NCBI RefSeq assembly: GCF_001613085.1
Contig: NZ_BDBR01000001.1
Location: 52,612 to 116,611 of the forward strand
From: Nocardia salmonicida NBRC 13393
Lineage (GTDB): Bacteria > Actinomycetota > Actinomycetes > Mycobacteriales > Mycobacteriaceae
Length of the DNA stretch: 64,000 bases
Reading direction: 5' to 3'
Numbering within the stretch: position 1 is the stretch's first letter; each line of letters starts with the position of its first letter. The notes under the pieces were generated by a model that made no database searches, was not told the origin of the DNA, and saw only the letters and a list, made by a program, of their open reading frames with translations. Positions 57,459-64,000 of the stretch are shown one piece after another. Made by a program: the position numbers and the translations under genes.

Positions 57459-58334
57459 ATCCGGCGACGCCGACACGATGTCGCCCGTGTGTGGTTTCAC
57501 CTCGCGGCCCGTGGTCCGGTGGGCAGGGCACGCGGGATCGGCGAAGACATGGACTCCCGCGTGCGGCGAGGCCGGATACAGTCATCTGATCAGGCCCGTC
57601 GTCGGGCGTGCTGGGGGCTACCTCGATGCCGCGGGCGGGCAGGAATGCCCGGACTTTCGTGAGTCGCAGCCGAATGGTCAGCAGATCGGTGACCGGCAGA
57701 GCTCATGACTTCGTCCCACCATCCCTGGAGCGGGCTGGGCTCGGGCCAGCGCACTGTCGTCGCTGGTCTGGCGCTGCCGTCGGGCGCGAGTTCTGGGTAG
57801 GACGATGTGTCGAGAGCGGGATCGTCGCTGCGTGCGAGTGACACGGTTACCTCCTTGTGTGGCTGCTGACTCAGCATGGAGTGCCGTCAGGATGGCGAGA
57901 AGTGCCGAAAGTCCGCGTCCGCTGGGACGCACGGCTCTCTACGCGAACGACGGCCGACTCGGTCACGCGACTTGCCGATCCCATGCCGACACCGGCGACA
58001 GCCGCGCGAAACGCACTGCCATCTCACGACATCGAGCTGTGCCTGACTCGCCTCGTTCTCCCCAGAGCGCCGCGCCCCTACCCGCACCACCGCGAGATCG
58101 AAGGTTTGAATGCGCTCGGGACCGCTCGTTCACCGATTCTCTGAGCGTCACTGCCATGCGGTGGCTTGTGCGGTCGGCAGTGTCTGGTGATGCTCGCTGT
58201 AATGGTGAGCTGACGGGTCCAGTTGACCAGCCTTGATACCGCCCCCGAATGCGTCCGCTGACCCCGAGTCGACCACCCGGCCGCCTTGGGATCATCTCCG
58301 GCGACATCATCGACAACCCCGGCGCGAGTGTGCT
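57459..58334. other. Mostly non-coding stretch; one doubtful small ORF
   Basis: About 875 bases without a convincing gene. The best candidate is a leftward ORF, 57590-57844, from GTG 57844 with a strong AAGGAGGTAACC site. It starts VSLARSDDPALDTSSYPELA and has PLQGWWDEVMSS, then becomes arginine-rich. A neighbouring frame then reads LPVTDLLTIRLRLTKVRAFL, as if the ORF were frameshifted. No family is recognised. From 57845 to 58334 I see nothing. Confidence 0.3.
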
Positions 58335-58526
58335 TCAGTCGGACAGGCGCAATGCCTCCACCGGGCAACTGTCGACCGCCAGCCGCACGTCGTCGAGTTC
58401 GGCTTCGGCTACCCGGTCCGTCAGCACCGTCACGGTGCCTTCGTCGTCGACCCGAAAGATGTCGGGCAGCAATGCTTCGCACATGCCGTGGCCCTTGCAA
58501 CGGGTGCGGTCGGCGGCGATCTTCAT
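58335..58526 (-). CDS. [3Fe-4S]-type ferredoxin, P450 partner
   Basis: Ferredoxin of 63 residues with Cys10, His13, Cys16 and Cys54 (CKGHGMC ... SCPVEAL). The replacement of the second Cys by His is characteristic of the small ferredoxins that feed actinobacterial P450s. Its ATG overlaps the P450 stop (ATGA), so it is translated with it and is the likely electron donor. The arrangement is the classic P450-ferredoxin operon. No ferredoxin reductase is nearby. Confidence 0.92.
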   Translation of the reverse strand: MKIAADRTRCKGHGMCEALLPDIFRVDDEGTVTVLTDRVAEAELDDVRLAVDSCPVEALRLSD

Positions 58527-59950
58527 GCGGACACCGAGGCGCCGAGGCGTTCGAGTCGGATGGGTAGGCCATCGAGGGGGACTGGGCCGGTCGCCCAGCC
58601 CATCGGCGGTGTGTAGTCGGCGGGCACGGTCCAGCGGTAGTGCAACAGCATGCGGTGCATGATCGCCTTGACTGTCATACCGCCGAAATAGAGTCCGATG
58701 CATTTGTGCGCGCCACCACCGAACGGGGCCCAGGTATAGCGGTGAGCCTTGTCCTCGTGCCGTTCGGCCGTGAACCGTTCGGGATCGAACACGTCGGGGT
58801 CGTTCCACCAGCGGGCCTGACGCATGGCCGAGTACGAGCCGATCATCACCAAGGTGTCAGCGGGGACGAACTGACCCTGGATCGCGGTATCCCGCACGGT
58901 TTCGCGGACCTGCTGCCCGACAGGGGAGTACATCCGCAGAATCTCTTTGAAGACCAGATCCAGGGTCGGCAGCCGGTCCAGATCGGCATAGTCGAGTGAC
59001 TCCTTGCCCAACGCCTGCGATTCGGCGCGCAGCCGGTCCTGCCATTCGGGATGCAATCCGAGTTGATACCCCATCATCGACACCGCGATCGTGCTGGTGT
59101 CGTGCGCGCCGAGCAGGACGAAGATCAGATGGTCGACGATATCCTGGTCGGTGAATGTATGGCCCTCCTCGGACGCGGTGCGGCACAACACGCTGAACAG
59201 ATCCTCGCCATTTCCCGCGCGTTTGGCAGGCAGTTCGCGACGGCAATAATCCTCCAGCACTGCGCGCCCGCGCAGTCCGCGTGCCCACAGACCGCCGGGC
59301 AGATTCGTGCGCACCAGCGCCTGGCCGCCACGCACCGCATCGATGAACGCGCGCTCCAGCCCGGCGGCCTCCGACCCGAGATTCGCCCCCATGAACACTT
59401 CCGAGGACAAGCCGAGCAGCAGGCGTTTGGCCGCCGGATAGAGCTGGAAATCGCGATTCGGTGTCCAGTCGCGCATACCGCGCTCGATGGCCGGGCTGGT
59501 GATATCGAGATAGCCGACCAACCGCGGCCGGGTGAAGGCCTGCTGCAGAATCCGACGGTGGTAGCGGTGTTCCTCGAAGTCGCGCAGCAGGATGCCGCCG
59601 TGGAAGAACGGGCCGATGAAGAAGGTGTAGCCGCGCTGTGCGGAATACACCTTGTCGCGGTCGGCGAGTACCTCTTCGGTGGCCTCCGGCCCGGCGACCA
59701 TGACAACGCGTCGCCCGACGAGTCCGGCCCAGTGCACCGGCCCATACTTGTCGAAACGGCGGCGGGCGAATTCGAGACTGTCGCTCATCGCGGGTATGGC
59801 GTGCCCGATGAGCGGCACACCGTAATCGCCCATGATCGGACGTAATCCGCTGCCGGGCAGCGGGACTGCCAGCGCGCGGGTTTGCGAAGGATATCGCTCG
59901 GCAAGAGCGGATACGGCGTATTTGGCCCGTCGGCCCAGGGTCGACATCAT
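58523..59950 (-). CDS. Cytochrome P450
   Basis: Heme monooxygenase of 475 residues. Heme-ligand Cys417 is in FGGGAHKCIG, the I-helix oxygen motif is LLGAHDTST, and the ExxR motif is KEILRMYSP. The I-helix form (A/G-H-D-T-S) and an unusual ~40-residue N-terminal extension with PIMGDYGVPLIGH recall CYP51/CYP136-like actinobacterial P450s of sterol or fatty-acid type; the substrate is not known. Two ATGs at 59950 and 59947 follow GAGAGGAC. It is divergent from a TetR gene with a palindrome in between, so it is probably substrate-inducible. Confidence 0.92.
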   Translation of the reverse strand: MMSTLGRRAKYAVSALAERYPSQTRALAVPLPGSGLRPIMGDYGVPLIGHAIPAMSDSLEFARRRFDKYGPVHWAGLVGRRVVMVAGPEATEEVLADRDKVYSAQRGYTFFIGPFFHGGILLRDFEEHRYHRRILQQAFTRPRLVGYLDITSPAIERGMRDWTPNRDFQLYPAAKRLLLGLSSEVFMGANLGSEAAGLERAFIDAVRGGQALVRTNLPGGLWARGLRGRAVLEDYCRRELPAKRAGNGEDLFSVLCRTASEEGHTFTDQDIVDHLIFVLLGAHDTSTIAVSMMGYQLGLHPEWQDRLRAESQALGKESLDYADLDRLPTLDLVFKEILRMYSPVGQQVRETVRDTAIQGQFVPADTLVMIGSYSAMRQARWWNDPDVFDPERFTAERHEDKAHRYTWAPFGGGAHKCIGLYFGGMTVKAIMHRMLLHYRWTVPADYTPPMGWATGPVPLDGLPIRLERLGASVSA

Positions 59951-59999
59951 GTTCGTTGTCCTCTCGCACCGTTGCGATGTGGTGTGACTTGGAACATAC

Positions 60000-60033
60000 A
60001 GGAATCAGTCGTTTCCGTAAACGATTGATTCCT
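60000..60033. promoter_or_regulatory. TetR operator between P450 and tetR
   Basis: Inverted repeat with arms AGGAATCAGTCGTTTC (60000-60015) and TAAACGATTGATTCCT (60018-60033), 14 of 16 positions complementary. It overlaps the region of both divergent promoters. Confidence 0.75.
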
Positions 60034-60059
60034 ATTTCCTATGCGGCATACTGAGGGCT

Positions 60060-60710
60060 GTGACACGGGCAGCGACCGGCATCTATCGCGGCACCTCGGC
60101 CGAACAGCGACGCGACGAACGCCGCCAGCGGCTGATGGACGCTGCCCTCGACATCATCGGCACCCAGGGCTGGGCTGCGACCACCGTGCGCGGAGTCTGC
60201 GAACAGGCCAAGGTCGGTCCGCGATTCTTCTACGAGAGCTTCGACGACCTCGACGCACTCGCCGCCGCCGTACACGACGAGATCATCGAAACCGCGATCC
60301 GCAGCTCATTGGACGCACTCGCCGCCGCACCGGATGACATCGCAGCCAAAACGCGGGCAGCCGTCACCGCCATCCTCGAATCCGTCGTCGACGACCCCCG
60401 CCGCGCCCGCATCGCTTTCGCCGAGGCGCACGGCAGCGAAATCCTGATGCGCCGCCGCGCCGCCGCCATGCGCACTATCGCCGACGTCGTCGCCGAACAG
60501 GAACGCGCACTGCTCGACCCGCCGGCCGGCAGTGAAACACTGGTCAGTGCGGTCTCGCTGATGATCACCGGCGGCGCCGCCGAATTGGTCCTGGCCTGGC
60601 TCGACGGCGGGATGGATATCAGCCGCGACGAACTGATCAACCTGTGCGTCGAATTCGTGCTGACCTTTGCCGACAACCTGGCCACGATGGCCGCCCGATT
60701 GGCGCATTGA
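60060..60710 (+). CDS. TetR-family regulator
   Basis: Regulator of 216 residues. The N-terminal helix-turn-helix is QRLMDAALDIIGTQGWAATT then VRGVCEQAKVGPRFFYESF, typical of TetR. The C-terminal ligand domain is all-helical and contains no catalytic motif. The gene begins with GTG 60060, 26 bases from the palindrome that separates it from the P450 gene, so it most likely represses the P450-ferredoxin pair and itself. The ligand is unknown. Confidence 0.88.
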   Translation: MTRAATGIYRGTSAEQRRDERRQRLMDAALDIIGTQGWAATTVRGVCEQAKVGPRFFYESFDDLDALAAAVHDEIIETAIRSSLDALAAAPDDIAAKTRAAVTAILESVVDDPRRARIAFAEAHGSEILMRRRAAAMRTIADVVAEQERALLDPPAGSETLVSAVSLMITGGAAELVLAWLDGGMDISRDELINLCVEFVLTFADNLATMAARLAH

Positions 60711-60759
60711 ATGCGCGCACGGGACGGTGGAGCCTTGGGCTGCTAGGCCCCGGCGCTGG

Positions 60760-61326
60760 TCAGTTCGGCCCGGGTCGACCGGAGGCGGCAGTGAGGCTCC
60801 GGACGAGCAAGTCGATGACCGCTCGCTTGCCCGCGTCGTCGTGCTGGTGGGTGAGGAGTCCTTCGATGACGAAGGTGCCGATGGCGGACATGGCGGCGAG
60901 GTCGGTCTCGGTGACTCCGGCCGCGCGGAGGTTGTCGGCGAACAGCGCGTCGGCCACCTGGTGGAAACCGGCGTGCCAAACGTCGATGGCGGGGGAGGCC
61001 GCTACGCGGGAGTGCACGGTATTGACGAGTCCGTGCATCTCTTCCAGCTGGTCGACCACCCACAGCAGCCGCTCGTTCAACGACAGGCCGTCGATCTCCG
61101 CGTAGGTGGCGAGTGCCTCGGCCAGGATGCGGTCGAGGACCGCGATGAGCAACTCGTCCTTGTCCTGGAAGTACCAGTAGATCGTATTGACCGTGACTCC
61201 CACGCTTTTGGCGATCCGCGCCGTGGACGCCGATTCGAAGCCGTCATCGATGAACAGGCGCTGCGCGGCGGCGATGATCTCCTCGCGCTTCTCCGCGCGG
61301 TCCTGCGGGCGTCGATTCCTTGGCAC
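60760..61326 (-). CDS. TetR-family regulator
   Basis: Regulator of 188 residues. The DNA-binding part is REEIIAAAQRLFIDDGFESAS then TARIAKSVGVTVNTIYWYF. The C-terminal part is helical (LLWVVDQLEEMHGLVNTVHS). It is divergent from the small-protein/SDR genes, with two adjacent palindromes in the 86-base gap. It therefore probably controls those genes and itself. It is convergent with the other TetR gene. Confidence 0.88.
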   Translation of the reverse strand: MPRNRRPQDRAEKREEIIAAAQRLFIDDGFESASTARIAKSVGVTVNTIYWYFQDKDELLIAVLDRILAEALATYAEIDGLSLNERLLWVVDQLEEMHGLVNTVHSRVAASPAIDVWHAGFHQVADALFADNLRAAGVTETDLAAMSAIGTFVIEGLLTHQHDDAGKRAVIDLLVRSLTAASGRPGPN

Positions 61327-61340
61327 CTGACCACCCTATC

Positions 61341-61386
61341 TTGAACATCGCTCAAGAAATCGTTAGGCTTCTTGAGCGACGTTCAA
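61341..61386. promoter_or_regulatory. Double TetR operator
   Basis: TTGAACATCGCTCAAGAA (61341-61358) and TTCTTGAGCGACGTTCAA (61369-61386) are inverted repeats of each other with one mismatch. Each also contains its own CTTGA-N7-TCAAG palindrome, so two dimers may bind. Confidence 0.75.
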
Positions 61387-61412
61387 GAGATCACGAGATG
61401 AGGCTGGTTCCC

Positions 61413-61982
61413 ATGGACACCGACAACGCGGCCGCCGAGCTGCGACGGCTCGATACCAGCGGCCTGCTTGCCCTGTTCACCACCCTGGAAGCCCCTACGA
61501 TCGCCGAGATCGACGGCGAGTACACCGCCGCTCTGCTTGCCCAACCGAACCTGTTCGCGGTGGTGACCGGAAAGGTGGCCGTGGCCAACCCGCTCGGTCC
61601 GTGGCTGTGCAAGGCGTTCCGGCCCGTCGATGAGAACGGCGGGCGCGGCTACAACACTTTCGCCGAGTTCGGCCAGGTCCGGCAGCGCTACCCGATGCGC
61701 ACGCTGTTGGCACCCTCGCGCTACGACGGTGCTGCGGCCTACACGCTCATCTATCGCGCCTACGCCTCGCTGTGTGGGTCGATCAACATGGTGGACGAGG
61801 TGCGGCGTGCCGCGCCCGGCGTCTACCTGGGCATGGGCACCTGGGGATTCACCGACGCCCAGCGCCGCGTCCCCCGGCCCTTCCTGCTGACCGGGCCGGT
61901 TGGCTCCTACCGCGGCGACATCGGCACAGCCCGGCACGACTTCACACCCGGCCCCCGCGAGCTGCCCGGCCCACCCGCCTGA
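61413..61982 (+). CDS. Hypothetical protein beside TetR and SDR
   Basis: Protein of 189 residues, probably cytoplasmic and globular. Segments include LRRLDTSGLLALFTTLEAP at the N-terminus, GPWLCKAFRPVDENGGRGYN, LLAPSRYDGAAAYTLIYRAY, and GVYLGMGTWGFTDAQRRVPR at the end. The GxWxG-like GMGTWG hints at a lipocalin-like beta fold, but I do not recognise the family. ATG 61413 is chosen because a GAGG lies nine bases upstream; ATG 61398 is an alternative. It is followed at 40 bases by an SDR, and both are under the double palindrome. Confidence 0.7.
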   Translation: MDTDNAAAELRRLDTSGLLALFTTLEAPTIAEIDGEYTAALLAQPNLFAVVTGKVAVANPLGPWLCKAFRPVDENGGRGYNTFAEFGQVRQRYPMRTLLAPSRYDGAAAYTLIYRAYASLCGSINMVDEVRRAAPGVYLGMGTWGFTDAQRRVPRPFLLTGPVGSYRGDIGTARHDFTPGPRELPGPPA

Positions 61983-62022
61983 ACACCGCCCACCTGTCTG
62001 CCACCATCCGAACGAAGGAACC

Positions 62023-62820
62023 ATGACCACATCTCCCCGCACCGCGTTGATCACCGGCGCGTCCGCCGGCATCGGCGCGACGTTTGCCCACCACCTGGCC
62101 GCGAACGGCTACCAACTGCTGCTGGTGGCCCGCCGCGCCGATCGTCTACAGGAGCTCGCCTCGCAGCTGAGCGAACGCCACGATGTTCGCTGCGAGGTGT
62201 TCGCCGCCGACCTCACCGACCCCGCCGCACCCGCCGCGATCGTGGAGTACGCCGACCAGCAGGGCTTGGATGTCGACGTCCTGATCAACAACGCGGGACT
62301 GTCGGGCAAGACCGCGTTCGCCGACACCCCATGGGACGCCCTGGCCGACGAGATCCAATTGATGGTGACAGCCCCGACAGAACTCGCCCACCTGGTCATC
62401 CCCGGCATGAAGAAGCGACGCTGGGGCCGCATAGTCAACTTGTCCTCGGTCGCCGCGTTCGCTCCACCCGGAGCCAGCCTGCTCTACACCGGCATCAAGT
62501 CCTATGTTCTCAACATCTCGCAATCCCTCGACATGGAACTCAAACCCCACGGCGTTCACGTCACGGCCCTGTGCCCCGGCTTGACCCACACCGAATTCCA
62601 CGACGTCATGGGCACTCGCGACAAAGCCGACCATCTGCCCCGTATCCTCTGGCAGCAGCCCGAAGCCGTCGTCACCGAGGGCTGGGACGCCGTGATGAAA
62701 GGCAGACCCGTATGTGTCCCTGGCATCGTCAACAAGATCTCCGCCGCCGCCATGAAGCCTCTGCCCACCCGCCTGGGCTACCTCATCGGAAAGACCTTCA
62801 ACCCCTTCAAGAACAGCTGA
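62023..62820 (+). CDS. Short-chain dehydrogenase/reductase
   Basis: SDR of 265 residues. The coenzyme loop is TGASAGIG (11-18), NNAG is at 89-92, and the catalytic residues are Ser141/142, Tyr155 and Lys159 (YTGIKSY). The end PLPTRLGYLIGKTFNPFK and CPGLTHTEFHDVMG place it in the DltE/classical-lipid SDR group. NADP(H) use is suggested by ARRADR after the second strand. Start ATG 62023 has GAAGGAACC upstream. It is in an operon with the preceding small protein; its substrate is unknown. Confidence 0.88.
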   Translation: MTTSPRTALITGASAGIGATFAHHLAANGYQLLLVARRADRLQELASQLSERHDVRCEVFAADLTDPAAPAAIVEYADQQGLDVDVLINNAGLSGKTAFADTPWDALADEIQLMVTAPTELAHLVIPGMKKRRWGRIVNLSSVAAFAPPGASLLYTGIKSYVLNISQSLDMELKPHGVHVTALCPGLTHTEFHDVMGTRDKADHLPRILWQQPEAVVTEGWDAVMKGRPVCVPGIVNKISAAAMKPLPTRLGYLIGKTFNPFKNS

Positions 62821-62895
62821 CGCCGCTCACTCGCTTTCAGCGACGGCTGGCCATCTGGTCGACCCGATGTTCGGGCCCGGCAGGTGTGGCCGCGA

Positions 62896-63117
62896 CTACG
62901 GGTCCAACCACAGCGCTTCGCAGGGCATTCGCCGGTACGGGAGGAAGCCGTCCCTGATCTCGCTCGCGGTGATGGAGGGATGAGGGCGGGAAAGCCAGTC
63001 GTGTAGAAAGTTGCGCACGGCGGTGCGGCAACCGCAGAAGTCGACCACCAGACCACCCGTGATCACTCGGAGATGAGTGTCGGGCTCGGCGGGGCGAGGA
63101 GATGGGGGCCGTGACAT
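62896..63117 (-). CDS. Small hypothetical protein
   Basis: ORF of 73 residues with GGGGAAGGTTCTG before ATG 63117. The sequence has THLRVITGGLVVDFCGCRTA, a C-x-C pair, followed by FLHDWLSRPHPSITASEIRD, a helical, plausible coding pattern, and ends RMPCEALWLDP. A longer frame to 63444 has no other support. No family recognised. Confidence 0.5.
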   Translation of the reverse strand: MSRPPSPRPAEPDTHLRVITGGLVVDFCGCRTAVRNFLHDWLSRPHPSITASEIRDGFLPYRRMPCEALWLDP

Positions 63118-63741
63118 CAGAACCTTCCCCGGCCTCCGGGAGCAAGTACAACGATGTCGATACGGCGGTCGGTCCAGGTGGGTAAACATGACAGCGACCT
63201 GACCGCCGACCGGGTCGAGTGCTGCCAGGCGGCGGCATCCGCAGCTTTCGCCGGCGGCCGCTGGGACATTGTCGCTGTGAGCGATCTGCGCACAGGTTCT
63301 GTGTTCATGCGTCGCCTTTATGTACGTGGTGGTGAATATGTTCGGTCGTGGGCGGCGGGACGATGGACCGTGTGATTCGCCGATCGTCGATGATTTACCG
63401 CTGGGATTTCCCAGGCATAGCAACGACGAACGATAGAGTAACATGGTTATCTTCGGTGGGTCTCACGTGGTGCGCGACGTGATAGATGCCCGGGTGTGCC
63501 TGCGATCAGTCTTTGTGGGGAATTCGGGCTCGGTGTCACGATGGGCTTGTATGGCGCGGCGACTCATCAGCTCGCCGACCACGAACCGCCGGACGGCGAA
63601 GTGCATGTATCCGGCCTGCCGGTCATCGGGCGGCCCGGCATTCTCGGGGGACTGCTCGTCACCGCGAGTATCACAGCGTTGGTGATGGGTGCCGATCCTC
63701 GCGTGCGGGCGATCTCACTGGCCGACGCCGTCACACACTGC
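63118..63741. other. No confident gene; possible broken ORFs
   Basis: The rightward ORF 63154-63375 (73 residues) has GGAG before its ATG but no recognisable sequence. From about 63442 another rightward frame has coding-like character (GEFGLGVTMGLYGAATHQLA; GRPGILGGLLVTASITALVM), a probable membrane segment, but it has no clear start and runs antisense into the GNAT gene. Both may be remnants. Confidence 0.25.
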
Positions 63742-64000
63742 TCACCCCGTCGGCTGCCAGGTGTACTCGTATTCGGGGACAGTGAATCCCGCCTCGAATG
63801 TGACGGTGCCGGAACCGGTTCGGTGCCAGCCTCTGTTCTCGTAGAACTTGATGGCGGGTGTGTTCGCGGTGAGGACCTCCAGGTAGACCGGGCGGTCGGG
63901 GTAGGTAGCGGCCGACCAGCTCAGGCCCGACTCGATGAGGCTGGTACCGATACCGACGCCGTGCGCATCAGGGTGTGCGTGGAGGTTGTCGAGCAGGACT
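63742..64000 (-). CDS. GNAT N-acetyltransferase, 3' part
   Basis: C-terminal ~85 residues of a GNAT enzyme reading leftward from the window edge; the start is outside. It contains AHGVGIGTSLIESGLSW (the acetyl-CoA loop V-G-I-G-T form), PVYLEVLTANTPAIKFYENR, the classic GNAT segment NxxAxxFYxxxGW, and ends TFEAGFTVPEYEYTWQPTG. The substrate is unknown. Confidence 0.8.
   Translation of the reverse strand, partial: VLLDNLHAHPDAHGVGIGTSLIESGLSWSAATYPDRPVYLEVLTANTPAIKFYENRGWHRTGSGTVTFEAGFTVPEYEYTWQPTG

Noticed and set aside
63486..63785. Rightward ORF of 99 codons near the right edge
   Set aside because: Arginine/serine-rich with no ribosome site, and antisense at its end to the GNAT gene.

Overview
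The window is GC-rich, coding-dense DNA with GTG starts and ATGA/GTGA stop-start overlaps. Its closest remembered relatives are mycolic-acid actinobacteria (Nocardia/Rhodococcus/Mycobacterium group); Nocardia-like is a guess. No rRNA, tRNA, CRISPR array, transposase or phage gene is visible. Identities come from motifs and remembered family sequences; no search was run.

The main content, about 1-50 kb, is a DosR/DevR-type dormancy (hypoxia/NO) island. It gathers counterparts of genes that are scattered in the M. tuberculosis DosR regulon: tandem universal stress proteins (four loci, one frameshifted), four Acg/Rv2032-type nitroreductases, Hrp1 (CBS), the Rv2030c phosphoribosyltransferase/erythromycin esterase fusion, Rv2004c, an Rv2002-like SDR, CtpF, PfkB, Rv1733c, Tgs1-like wax ester/DGAT, OtsB1-like HAD-GH65, HspX and a DUF1918 protein. 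Added to these are NAD synthetase, PEP synthase, two zinc alcohol dehydrogenases, an ABC exporter and an NsrR-Hmp nitric oxide module with a perfect operator. Many intergenic spaces carry DosR-box-like motifs (GGGAC(C/T)-N3-GGC/GCC type), and three promoter segments exist in two copies each.

At 44.8-50.2 kb a five-gene operon encodes an acetate/acyl-CoA ligase, pyruvate dehydrogenase E1 alpha, E1 beta, an E2 with two tandem E3-binding domains, and a small acyl carrier protein. It is the least familiar unit here. M. tuberculosis keeps only an E2-like fragment (Rv1734c) in its regulon.

Two gene graveyards interrupt the island. At 41.0-42.9 kb lie PhoD, DUF1254/1214 and GerW relics; at 50.3-51.5 kb lie a devS/dosT sensor-kinase relic and a secreted-hydrolase relic. 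No intact DosR or DosS is in the window.

From 51.5 to 57.5 kb is a sulfide/persulfide module: a CsoR-family repressor with CstR-like residues, DUF2892, DUF302, TauE/SafE, an MMPL transporter, an unlisted 56-residue Cys-rich protein and a CstB-like metallo-beta-lactamase/rhodanese. Five near-identical 16-bp palindromes (ATACCC...GGGTAT) sit at its promoters. From 58.3 to 64 kb is a P450/ferredoxin pair with a divergent TetR and palindrome, a second TetR controlling a small protein and an SDR, and the 3' end of a GNAT gene running off the window.
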